NCBI RefSeq assembly: GCF_000273375.1
Contig: NZ_CM001557.1
Span: forward strand, 1,270,016 to 1,334,015
Source of the DNA: Bartonella birtlesii IBS 325
GTDB taxonomy: Bacteria > Pseudomonadota > Alphaproteobacteria > Rhizobiales > Rhizobiaceae
DNA: 64,000 bases
Reading direction: 5' to 3'
Position numbers and translations under genes: made by a program. Numbering within the stretch: the first letter of the stretch is position 1; each line of letters opens with the position of its first letter. Below are positions 21,577-30,228 of the stretch, one piece after another. A model generated the notes under the pieces. The model saw nothing but the letters and a program-made list of their open reading frames with translations, was not told where the DNA came from and made no database searches.

Positions 21577-22256
21577 TGACGGCTATTTTAGAGCTCGTAG
21601 GGATTGAAAGACATTTTTTTGAGGGGTATAAACCTCTTATTATTTTAGATAAAGCGAATTTTATTCTTAATCGCGGAGAACTCGTTGCACTTGTTGCACC
21701 ATCTGGTGCAGGAAAATCAACACTTCTTCATATTGCTGGTTTATTGGAAAAACCAACAGCTGGTGATGTGATGTTACGGGGTGTTTCTTGTGCAAAACGG
21801 TCTGATAGTGAGCGAACAGCTATTAGACGAAATGATATCGGTTTTGTTTATCAGTTTCATCACTTACTTCCAGAATTTACGGCTTTAGAAAATGTCATGA
21901 TACCGCAAATGATAGCAGGATTTAAAAAATCTATAGCAGAAGATCGTGCACTTAAATTGCTAACATATCTGCGTGTTTTACATCGTGCTAATCACCGTCC
22001 ATCGGAATTATCCGGTGGTGAACAACAGCGCGTCGCTATTGCACGTGCAGTAGCAAATGGTCCTTCAGTTCTTTTGGCTGATGAACCTACAGGAAATCTT
22101 GATCCTGTAACTTCAGCGTATGTTTTTCAAGCCTTATCTGCGCTTGTTCGTCAATCTGGTCTTTCTGCTCTTATTGCAACACATAATTACGCTTTGGCTA
22201 AACAAATGCATCGCCGAATTACGCTTAAAGAAAAAAAGATTATTGAACTTCCTTAA
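21576..22256 (+). CDS. lolD: lipoprotein-releasing ABC transporter ATPase
   Basis: ATP-binding subunit of the Lol complex on the cytosolic face of the inner membrane. Walker A is APSGAGKST at 41-49 (Ala at the usual first Gly), the Q-loop is near [10 protein letters not shown], the signature is [14 protein letters not shown] at 145-158 and Walker B is VLLADE at 165-170, followed by PTGNLD. The 226-residue length and the PTGNLD form fit the LolD/MacB subgroup. The gene overlaps lolC by one base. Confidence 0.94.
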   Translation: MTAILELVGIERHFFEGYKPLIILDKANFILNRGELVALVAPSGAGKSTLLHIAGLLEKPTAGDVMLRGVSCAKRSDSERTAIRRNDIGFVYQFHHLLPEFTALENVMIPQMIAGFKKSIAEDRALKLLTYLRVLHRANHRPSELSGGEQQRVAIARAVANGPSVLLADEPTGNLDPVTSAYVFQALSALVRQSGLSALIATHNYALAKQMHRRITLKEKKIIELP

Positions 22257-22329
22257 GTTAGGGGCAAAATTTATTGTGCAAATTGAAAACTGAATTTATA
22301 TCACTTTTGTTCAATTCGAGGAGACTTTT

Positions 22330-22620
22330 ATGACAGTTTTTGTCGTTGACAAAAATCAATTAGATGTGCGTCGTCGTCGATTGATTTTTCGTGCGTGGCA
22401 TCGTGGTATTCGTGAAATGGATCTTATTTTTGGACATTATGTAGATGCACATATTGCTGGAATGAGTGATAAAACGGTTTTTGAACTTGAGTACATTATG
22501 TCTTTTGATGATCGTGATTTATTAACGTGGATTACAGGAGAAATTTCTCCTCCCTCTAAAGTTGATAGTCCGCTTTTTCGTGACATCATAAATTACCATG
22601 TTTATATAAATTTAAATTAA
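22330..22620 (+). CDS. sdhE: succinate dehydrogenase flavin-assembly factor SdhE
   Basis: A small helical protein that promotes covalent attachment of FAD to the SdhA subunit of succinate dehydrogenase. The family signature RGIREMD lies at 25-31 in a context typical of the family (RRRRLIFRAWHRGIREMDLI), followed by helices with SDKTVFELEYIMSFDDRDLLTWITG. The 96-residue length is normal. GAGGAG precedes the ATG by about seven bases, and mfd starts five bases after the stop, so the two are likely co-transcribed. Confidence 0.92.
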   Translation: MTVFVVDKNQLDVRRRRLIFRAWHRGIREMDLIFGHYVDAHIAGMSDKTVFELEYIMSFDDRDLLTWITGEISPPSKVDSPLFRDIINYHVYINLN

Positions 22621-22625
22621 TTCCG

Positions 22626-25600
22626 ATGCCTATATTAAAAAAAACTATCACTCCACAAAATACTTCTTCCCATATGATCTTTGATGGAATTACTGATGGA
22701 TTTGAAGCCTTTGCACTTGCACAATTGCGTTCAGAAATTGCACAAGGTAAACCACTTCTCTATGTTCTTCGTGATGGAACAAAAATTGCGCATTTACAGC
22801 AAGTTTTAAATTTTATTGAGCCCAATTTGCCTATACTTCAATTTCCTGCATGGGATTGTTTACCCTATGATCGCGTGTCACCAGGAGTTGTTGTTATGGC
22901 ACGTCGCCTATCGACTTTGGCAGATATAACAAATTTACGCAAAAATCCACAGGCTGCGATTATATTAACAACAGCAAATGCAATTATACAAAAATTGCCT
23001 CCCCGTACAATGATAGAAACACAGATTATCCGTGCACGCGTTGGTCAACGTAATAATATGGGGCATTTCATTCAATTTTTAGAATCCAATGGTTTTGATC
23101 GTGTTACGGTTGTCCGTGATGTTGGTGAATTTGCTGTGAGAGGAGGAATTCTTGATATCTTTTCTCCTACGGATGTTGAGCCTTTGCGTCTTGATTTTTT
23201 TGGAGATACCTTAGAGAGTATCCGCACATTTGATCCAGAAACTCAAAGAACAACAAACAAAAAAACTGAGCTTTTATTACATGCAATGAGTGAGATTGTT
23301 TTTACAGCTGAACGCATCAGCTGCTTTAAAAGCAATTATACTCGCGCATTTAGTGTATCACAAAAAAACAATATGCTTTATGAAGCAATTTCCCAAGGGC
23401 GGCGTTTTGCCGGTATGGAACATTGGCTACCATTTTTTTATGAAAATCTTGATAATTTTTTTGATCATTGTGGCAGCATACCAATTGTTTTTGAACATCT
23501 TATAGAAGAAGCGCTCATCGAGCGCTATCGCCTTATTGAAGATTATTATGATGCACGCAAAGAACATGAAAATGATAATGAAGGTTTTACTTCTTATCAT
23601 CCAATAGAGCCTAGCCTTCTCTATTTAACGCCAAAGAGTGTTTTGGAAATTGTGCAACAATCTGAACGACATATTGATTTTATTCCTTTTAATGTTCCAC
23701 AAACTTTTGAACAAACTGTTGTTCACACACATGTGAAGCCGGGATATGATTTTGTAAAAGAGCGCAATGCGCAAGAAAAAAATGTTTTTTCATCTGTTAT
23801 TGATCATATTGCTTCATTGCGTGCAGCTGGTAAAAAAATACTTTTAGCTTGTTGGAGTGAAGGATCTCTCAATCGTTTGGTACAGATTCTTGAAGAACAT
23901 GGATTAAAAAAAATAGATATTGTAAAATCATTACAAACTGTTAAAGCAACACCACGTGATCGTATATTAGCAGCTGTTCTAAGGATAGAACACGGCTTTG
24001 AAGTAGAAGATTTTGCTGTCATAGCAGAACAGGATATCCTTGGTGATCGTTTCATAAGATCACCCAAACGATGCAAACACAATACAAATTTTATTTCTGA
24101 AATTGCAGCTTTAAATTCTGGTGATATGGTTGTTCATATCGATCATGGTATTGGGCAATTTGTTGGTCTTAAAACTATCATGACGACTGGAATTTTACGA
24201 GATTGTCTTGAAATTAAATATGCTGGAGGTGATAGACTTTTTTTACCTGTTGAAAATATCGAACTTCTTTCACGCTATGGATCAGAGGGAGCAGATGTAG
24301 CGTTAGACAAGTTAGGTGGTGTTGCTTGGCAAGTACGTAAAACACGGCTAAAAAAATATTTATTGGAAATGGCTGGTCAATTAATCCGTATAGCTGCAGA
24401 GCGTGCTATGCGTTCTGCACCTGCTTTGATTCCGCCAATTGGACCATTTGATGAGTTTGTTGCATGCTTTCCTTATGAAGAGACAGAAGATCAAATGAAC
24501 GCCATTGATGCTGTATTAGAGGATTTGGCATCAGGCAAACCAATGGATCGCTTAATATGTGGCGATGTTGGCTTCGGAAAAACAGAAGTAGCTATTCGAA
24601 GCGCGTTTGTTGCTGCATTAAATGGATATCAGGTTGCCGTTGTTGTGCCTACAACATTGCTCTCACGACAACATTACAAGACTTTTATTTCACGTTTTCA
24701 AGGATTACCTGTTAAAATTGGTCATACATCAAGACTTGTGAAAGCTAAAGAACTCGCACAAGTCAAAAAAGGGATTTCAGATGGTACTATTGATATTGCC
24801 ATTGGAACGCATGCGCTTTTAAGTGATGCAGTTAATTTTTCACGGTTGGGACTTCTTATTATTGACGAGGAGCAGCATTTTGGTGTTAAACACAAAGAAC
24901 GTCTAAAAGAACTTAAAAGCGATATTCATGTTCTTACACTTTCAGCAACTCCCATTCCACGCACTTTAGGACTAGCATTATCAGGGGTACGAGAACTTTC
25001 ATTGATAACCACTCCACCTATTGATAGAATGGCTGTACGTACTTTTATTTCACCGTTTGATTCACTTGTTATACGCGAAACATTGCTTCGAGAATACTAC
25101 CGTGGTGGACAAAGTTTTTATGTTTGTCCGCGCATTTCAGACCTTGCTTCTGTAGAAGAATACCTTAAAACGCATGTACCAGAGCTCAAGTTCGTTATAG
25201 CGCATGGACAAATGCCCGCTGGACAACTTGATGATATTATGAATGCATTTTATGATGGACAATACGATGTTTTGTTATCGACAACCATTATTGAATCAGG
25301 TCTTGATATTCCAACTGCCAATACATTAATTGTGCATCGTGCTGAAATGTTTGGTCTTGCTGCTCTTTATCAATTGCGTGGTAGAGTAGGGCGCTCAAAA
25401 CAACGTGCTTATGCACTCTTTACTTATCCTTCAGGTAAAGTTTTAACCCCTGCTGCTGATCGTCGTCTTAAAATTTTACAATCTCTTGATACATTGGGGG
25501 CAGGTTTTCAATTGGCAAGCCATGATATGGATATTCGCGGTTCAGGAAATTTTTTAGGCGAAGAGCAATCAGGGCATATAAAAGAAGTTGGATTTGAACT

Positions 25601-26126
25601 TTATCAAAAAATGCTTGAAGAAGCCGTTGCTGAATTAAAAGATGGAGAACAGAGCGAAGATAAACAATGGTCACCTCAAATTTCCCTTGATACAACCGCG
25701 ATTATACCAGAAAATTTTGTGCCTGATTTACCGTTACGCATAGGACTTTATCGTCGTTTAACAGAACTTAATGATTTAGAACAAATTGATGAATTTGCAG
25801 CTGAGTTAATTGATCGTTTTGGACCTTTACCACTTGAAGTTCAACATCTTCTTAAAGTTTATTATATAAAAATATTATGTAGAAAAGCGCATGTAGAAAA
25901 ATTGGATATTGGACCAAAAGGTATTGTTATAAAATTTCGCAATAATTATTTTGCAAATAGTGCTGCGCTTGTCCAGTGGGTCGCAAAAAAAGGTTCAATG
26001 GTAAAAATTAGACAAGACCAAACTATTGCTTTTATTCAAAATTGGTCTACAGTTAATGAAAGACTTGTTGGAGCGGCAACGATTGTGAAACAGCTCGTAG
26101 AAATGGCAGAGAAATGTTCTTTTTAG
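22626..26126 (+). CDS. mfd: transcription-repair coupling factor
   Basis: DNA translocase that removes RNA polymerase stalled at lesions and recruits UvrA. The 1166 residues contain, in order, a UvrB-homology region (1-350), the RNA-polymerase-interacting domain near 470-540 (GDMVVHIDHGIGQFVG), and a RecG-like superfamily 2 helicase with Walker A GDVGFGKTE near 645 and the DEEQ box in IIDEEQHFGVKHKE near 746. The TRG-like motif follows, and the C-terminal TRCF domain begins after about 990. It is full length with no break. Confidence 0.97.
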   Translation: MPILKKTITPQNTSSHMIFDGITDGFEAFALAQLRSEIAQGKPLLYVLRDGTKIAHLQQVLNFIEPNLPILQFPAWDCLPYDRVSPGVVVMARRLSTLADITNLRKNPQAAIILTTANAIIQKLPPRTMIETQIIRARVGQRNNMGHFIQFLESNGFDRVTVVRDVGEFAVRGGILDIFSPTDVEPLRLDFFGDTLESIRTFDPETQRTTNKKTELLLHAMSEIVFTAERISCFKSNYTRAFSVSQKNNMLYEAISQGRRFAGMEHWLPFFYENLDNFFDHCGSIPIVFEHLIEEALIERYRLIEDYYDARKEHENDNEGFTSYHPIEPSLLYLTPKSVLEIVQQSERHIDFIPFNVPQTFEQTVVHTHVKPGYDFVKERNAQEKNVFSSVIDHIASLRAAGKKILLACWSEGSLNRLVQILEEHGLKKIDIVKSLQTVKATPRDRILAAVLRIEHGFEVEDFAVIAEQDILGDRFIRSPKRCKHNTNFISEIAALNSGDMVVHIDHGIGQFVGLKTIMTTGILRDCLEIKYAGGDRLFLPVENIELLSRYGSEGADVALDKLGGVAWQVRKTRLKKYLLEMAGQLIRIAAERAMRSAPALIPPIGPFDEFVACFPYEETEDQMNAIDAVLEDLASGKPMDRLICGDVGFGKTEVAIRSAFVAALNGYQVAVVVPTTLLSRQHYKTFISRFQGLPVKIGHTSRLVKAKELAQVKKGISDGTIDIAIGTHALLSDAVNFSRLGLLIIDEEQHFGVKHKERLKELKSDIHVLTLSATPIPRTLGLALSGVRELSLITTPPIDRMAVRTFISPFDSLVIRETLLREYYRGGQSFYVCPRISDLASVEEYLKTHVPELKFVIAHGQMPAGQLDDIMNAFYDGQYDVLLSTTIIESGLDIPTANTLIVHRAEMFGLAALYQLRGRVGRSKQRAYALFTYPSGKVLTPAADRRLKILQSLDTLGAGFQLASHDMDIRGSGNFLGEEQSGHIKEVGFELYQKMLEEAVAELKDGEQSEDKQWSPQISLDTTAIIPENFVPDLPLRIGLYRRLTELNDLEQIDEFAAELIDRFGPLPLEVQHLLKVYYIKILCRKAHVEKLDIGPKGIVIKFRNNYFANSAALVQWVAKKGSMVKIRQDQTIAFIQNWSTVNERLVGAATIVKQLVEMAEKCSF

Positions 26127-26345
26127 GTTAAAACTTTTCCTATAGATTTAAAACCATTATTTATTATAGAATATTTCTACACAACATTTAAAGTTTTCAT
26201 AAAATTTTGCTTATATAAAAATTCTCTTTTTGAGTTATTTATTATAATACATATTGATACAAACAGACAAATATATTAAGCAACACTATTATAAAAATAA
26301 AAGGTGCTATTTATAAGCATTTATATAAACTTAAAGTGGAATAAT

Positions 26346-26794
26346 ATGATTTCTTCATTACAAAGATTGCTCATTATAGCTTTTTTATTACTTACTTTAA
26401 TATATGATATAAAAAATGTTCATGCTGAATTTTTTTTTATGAAACTCTTGATGAAAAATATCAACGTTTTAAAGAAAAAAGAATCATTGTTGATAATGAA
26501 ATCGAGTTTATTGAAGAAAAACTGGATGAATTAAATCTTTTGATAAAGCGCATTCCTAGTACAAAATACTACAAAGTTTTGCATGAACAAAGTAAGCTTT
26601 TGCAGAAACAAAATGATCTTAGTGAGGAACATTTTAGACTTACTTTAAAATTAAACAAATTAGCTGAAGGAAAACTAAATTTGATATATAGAACGTATAT
26701 AGCAAAAGAATACGAAGAAGGAGAATATGAAGAAAAATTTGCTAAAGCAAAAGAATATCTGAAAAAACACAATTATTTAATGAATGGAAAATGA
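26346..26794 (+). pseudogene. unrecognised secreted coiled-coil protein, frame-broken at a T9 run
   Basis: ATG 26346 starts a clear signal peptide (SLQRLLIIAFLLLTLIY, ending around NVHAE). The frame then meets nine T at 26430-26438 and afterwards encodes unlikely residues ending at 26534. In the other frame (from TAT at 26438) the sequence stays open to TGA 26792-26794 and reads as a charged coiled coil: YETLDEKYQRF, then repeated Glu/Lys heptads, then KRIPSTKYYKVLHEQ. Ten or seven T would join the halves into one protein of about 149 residues. Either a homopolymer miscount, a phase switch or a real mutation is possible. I do not recognise the family. Confidence 0.5.
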
Positions 26795-27201
26795 GTGAAG
26801 GTGTTTGGAACAATGATGAAATAATAAAAAGTTATCTCATTTTTATTGTTTCGTGCAGAGCTTTGGGAAGTCTACTACATAGTGATATCGCTGCTGTTTT
26901 ACGTAAGGAGTTTGATTGGAAAAAGAAGGATTTTATTTGGACGAAATATGCAGTTAGTTCAATAGATATAAAGTTAGTCAAAAATATTAAAGAACTTCTA
27001 ATAACAGGCCCTGATAATCTAAAAAAAGAGTTATATAATACTATAAAGAATGCTGTGGTGCGTGGAGATTCCTCTTTGAGAAATATACCTATGGTTTGCA
27101 GAACCTTTGAAGAAGTACATAATATAGTTTTCCCAAATAAAAGAAAAAACATTATAAACAGTATGCTTTTTTATATTCGAGAATGGTTTAATAAGAAATA
27201 G
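26791..27201 (+). CDS. unrecognised protein, second gene of the cassette
   Basis: A 136-residue protein whose ATG overlaps the stop of the preceding frame (ATGA at 26791-26794), which suggests translational coupling. It has no signal peptide. A mildly hydrophobic stretch near 15-30 (SYLIFIVSCRALGSLL) is too short to call a membrane helix with confidence. The C-terminal half is basic. I see no family motif and give no function. Being paired with a secreted coiled-coil protein, it may act with it. It lies between mfd and an unrelated minus-strand gene. Confidence 0.5.
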   Translation: MSEGVWNNDEIIKSYLIFIVSCRALGSLLHSDIAAVLRKEFDWKKKDFIWTKYAVSSIDIKLVKNIKELLITGPDNLKKELYNTIKNAVVRGDSSLRNIPMVCRTFEEVHNIVFPNKRKNIINSMLFYIREWFNKK

Positions 27202-27405
27202 TTATGTTTGTTTTATTAAAAGTTTTATAAAATAAAAAATATATTTTTAAATAATAAAATAATATTATGCTTTGGATATGTTATTTTAATATTTTAATTG
27301 CTAGTTTATGTAGATGTAATTAAAAGTCCAGTAAAATGAATTCAAGCATCTTTTAAAAACTGTCAGATAAATTTATCTCTTTGATTTTTTTGATAATAGA
27401 ATCTT

Positions 27406-29217
27406 TTATTCACGCCACCAAGCCGGTAGGCGATATCCATAAAGTGATGTATAAGCAGGATGCTTAATATATGACCAACGTGCTATCCATTGTTCAGGCA
27501 AATGATAGAGGGGTATATAGTAGCTTCCAGAAATAAGAATTCTGTCCAAGGCACGAACTGCCGCAATAAAATCAACATCTGAGTGTGCATCAAGCATCGC
27601 CGTTATCATTGCGTCTATAGCAGGATTAGCTGCTCCAGAAAAATTAAAACTTCCTTTTAAATCTCGAGAAGCTGAACTCCAACGATTTATTTGTTCATTT
27701 CCTGGTGAGAGAGAATTTTTTAATTTTGCTATAATCATGTCATAGTCAAACATTCCTAAACGATTTTGGTATTGGCTATCATCAACGGTCCTTATTTCAA
27801 CATGAATACCAAGACGAGACAACGTACTTTGAAAAGCAAGTGCAACCTTTTCTTCTTCAAGTGATTGAGTCATAATTTCAAATCGAAAAGGTAGACCATT
27901 AGGAGCAATAGCTTTGTTGTTTTTTTGAGTAAAGCCTGCTTTTTGTAAGAGTTTCCAAGCTTTTTCTGCGATTGATCTATCCAAGCCTGAGCCATCTGTT
28001 TTGGAGATACGCCAACTTCCATTCATAACTTCAGGAAGAACTGCATCAGGGTAGGGAGCCAAAAGTGCTTTTTCTTTTTCGTTTGCTGGTTTTCCAATAG
28101 ATGACAGGATAGAACCATCCCAATAACCTTCCGTTCTGGTATAGATATTATTAAAAAGGTGATGATTGACCCATTCAAAATCGAAAAGTATTGATAAAGC
28201 CTGTCTTACTCTTTTGTCTTTAAAAACTGCGCGACGGGTATTAAAAACAAAACCCATGAGATCAGCGGGAGTTCCCTTTAAAAATTTTTCTTTAATAACA
28301 AGACCTTCACGAACAGCTGGAAAATTATAAGAGTGTTGCCAACGACTTGGATTTGTTTCAATAAAAACATCAATCATACCTTTTTTAAAGGCTTCAAAAA
28401 GTGCCATATTATTACGAAAATATTCAATTTGAATAGTATCAAAATTATTTAAACCTTTATTAACAGGAAGATCTTTCCCCCAATAATGAGGATTGCGCTT
28501 ATAGATAATCCGTTCACCAAGCTCAACATGTTCAATAATATAGGGACCGCTTCCTGGAATCTTATTCAGCCCATTTTTTTCAAAGTCATCAACATTAATA
28601 GCATGTTTTGGTAATATGGGCATTACACCAGCTAAAAGAAGTGGAAATTCACGGTCTTTTGAGTGTGGAAAACGTATTTTAATACCATAATCTCCAATTT
28701 TTTCAATGGATTCTATACGTTTCATATAACGATCAAAAGGAGGTCTTCCTTTATCTTTAAGGAGCTTTATTGTGAATAAAACATCTTCAACTGTTATAGG
28801 TTTTCCATCCGAAAAACGCGCCTTTGGATTAAGAAAAAAAGTAATTTCAGTGCGCTCATTGTTTAATTCAACTTTTTCTGCTAAGAGACTGTAAAGTGTA
28901 AAAGCTTCATCACGAGAGCGTACCATCATTGTTTCGTAAACAAGACCAGAAAATTGTTCATCAGAGAAAAGTCCTCTTGCCGTTGTTCTAAAACTGCGAA
29001 TAACGAAGGGATTTAAACTATCAAATGTTCCAACAACACCATAAGTGACTTTGCCTTTTTGCTTGGCGTCAGGAGATGCATAAGGAAAATATTGAAAATT
29101 TTCTAACAATTTAGGCGTTCCATGCATTGCAATACCTGTTGCTAGAACGCTTTTGCTTAAAAGAAGAGGTATAAATATAAAAAAAGCTTTAAAATAATGA
29201 AATCTATAGAATAACAT
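27406..29217 (-). CDS. ABC transporter substrate-binding protein, family 5 (peptide type)
   Basis: Periplasmic binding protein of the dipeptide/oligopeptide/nickel family, closest in style to YejA. An N-terminal signal peptide (about 1-26, ending in SVLATG) is followed by GVVGTFDSLNPFV, the FSDGKPITVEDVLFTIKLL segment near 135 and the C-terminal AAVRALDRIL-PLYHLPEQWIARW region. The 603-residue length is normal. No permease or ATPase gene is adjacent, so its transporter partners must be elsewhere or it acts as an orphan. Substrate not deducible. Confidence 0.88.
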   Translation of the reverse strand: MLFYRFHYFKAFFIFIPLLLSKSVLATGIAMHGTPKLLENFQYFPYASPDAKQKGKVTYGVVGTFDSLNPFVIRSFRTTARGLFSDEQFSGLVYETMMVRSRDEAFTLYSLLAEKVELNNERTEITFFLNPKARFSDGKPITVEDVLFTIKLLKDKGRPPFDRYMKRIESIEKIGDYGIKIRFPHSKDREFPLLLAGVMPILPKHAINVDDFEKNGLNKIPGSGPYIIEHVELGERIIYKRNPHYWGKDLPVNKGLNNFDTIQIEYFRNNMALFEAFKKGMIDVFIETNPSRWQHSYNFPAVREGLVIKEKFLKGTPADLMGFVFNTRRAVFKDKRVRQALSILFDFEWVNHHLFNNIYTRTEGYWDGSILSSIGKPANEKEKALLAPYPDAVLPEVMNGSWRISKTDGSGLDRSIAEKAWKLLQKAGFTQKNNKAIAPNGLPFRFEIMTQSLEEEKVALAFQSTLSRLGIHVEIRTVDDSQYQNRLGMFDYDMIIAKLKNSLSPGNEQINRWSSASRDLKGSFNFSGAANPAIDAMITAMLDAHSDVDFIAAVRALDRILISGSYYIPLYHLPEQWIARWSYIKHPAYTSLYGYRLPAWWRE

Positions 29218-29537
29218 AGGAGTCTACTTTAATTATATTGCAATATTGATTCGTTTATGTAATCTTAACTTGTTTCACTGCACTAGGGTATTTTATGGAT
29301 AAATTCCGTAGAATACTGATGCCATAAAAGGGGGATTTTGTACATGAGTGCATAAGAATTTAAGTGGCTATTTATAGCTTTTTTTCCCAAATTTGACTTT
29401 TCTCTTTATATTGAAGTAAGAAGCATAGAAGAGGGTGTCATTTCATTGGTTTAATTTAATACACTTGATTGAAATTATATTTAGTATTCCTATTGTTTGG
29501 GTTATTATAAAAGCGCGTTGAAAGGATTAACTTAATC
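29218..29537. promoter_or_regulatory. divergent promoter region, binding protein / IalB-family gene
   Basis: 320 bases between two diverging genes. An imperfect 12-bp hairpin (29288-29299 with 29305-29316, two G-U pairs if read on the plus strand) lies in the middle. Promoters for both genes must be here. AT-rich candidates such as TTATTATAAAA near 29502 could be a -10 region for the plus-strand gene, but I cannot pair it with a good -35. Confidence 0.35.
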
Positions 29538-30149
29538 ATGTCGCATAAAAATATCTGTTCTGTTGTTTCAGGATTAGCTGGAGCTATGGCCCTTTTTTTT
29601 ACAATTCATACTTCTGCAGGAGCGCAAACTTTATCTCAAGGTTGGTATAAGGTGTGCAGCAAGCAGCATGATGTTGATGTTTGCAATACAATGAACACTG
29701 TTTTATCAAATACTGGACAGCCTTTGACGGCTTTTAATCTTGTTGAAATAAAAGGGAAGCAAAATGAAAAACGTATAGGTATTCAAGTTCCTACAGGTCG
29801 TTTTTTGCCAGAAGGTGTTCATATTCAGATAGGAGATAATTTTTCTAAAAAAGTTCCTTATATTATCTGTAATGGGCCAAGTTGTATTGCCAATGATGTC
29901 TTAGATGATAAGCTTATTACAGCTATGAAAAGCGGCTCGAGAATGGTTGTAACTACGATTAATTTTCGTGGTTCAGCTAATCCTATTGAATTTTCTCTTA
30001 ATGGATTTACTACTGCATACACAGGCCCTGGTATAGAGGAAAAAGATTTTCAACAAGAGCAAATAAAGCTGCAACAAGCCATTCAATCAAAGCAAAAAGA
30101 GATTGAAGATCGTATGCGTGCTGAACAAGAAAGAGCTAAACAAAATTAA
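29538..30149 (+). CDS. invasion-associated locus B (IalB) family protein
   Basis: A 203-residue secreted protein of the IalB family, named for the Bartonella ialAB locus needed for erythrocyte invasion; members also occur across Rhizobiales. Residues 1-29 form a signal peptide ending in SAGA. The mature part starts with QGWYKVCSKQ and has four cysteines in two pairs (VCSKQHDVDVC and IICNGPSC), plausibly two disulfides. After about 165 the protein ends in a Gln/Glu/Lys-rich helix (EEKDFQQEQIKLQQAIQ) likely to be a coiled coil. A single gene with its own terminator. The family is fairly sure; a role in invasion is inference. Confidence 0.85.
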   Translation: MSHKNICSVVSGLAGAMALFFTIHTSAGAQTLSQGWYKVCSKQHDVDVCNTMNTVLSNTGQPLTAFNLVEIKGKQNEKRIGIQVPTGRFLPEGVHIQIGDNFSKKVPYIICNGPSCIANDVLDDKLITAMKSGSRMVVTTINFRGSANPIEFSLNGFTTAYTGPGIEEKDFQQEQIKLQQAIQSKQKEIEDRMRAEQERAKQN

Positions 30150-30192
30150 TAAGTGCGCAACATAAGAAGGCATTTATTATGTTTGCTTATTT

Positions 30193-30225
30193 AAACCGCC
30201 ACAAATAATTTGTGGCGGTTTTTTA
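30193..30225 (+). terminator. intrinsic terminator after the IalB-family gene
   Basis: An 11-bp perfect stem (AAACCGCCACA at 30193-30203, complement at 30211-30221), which two A-T pairs in the loop can extend, is followed by a T-run (30219-30224 in part). It lies between the convergent IalB-family and RNase E genes. Its T-run favours the plus strand. Confidence 0.85.
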
Positions 30226-30228
30226 TAT

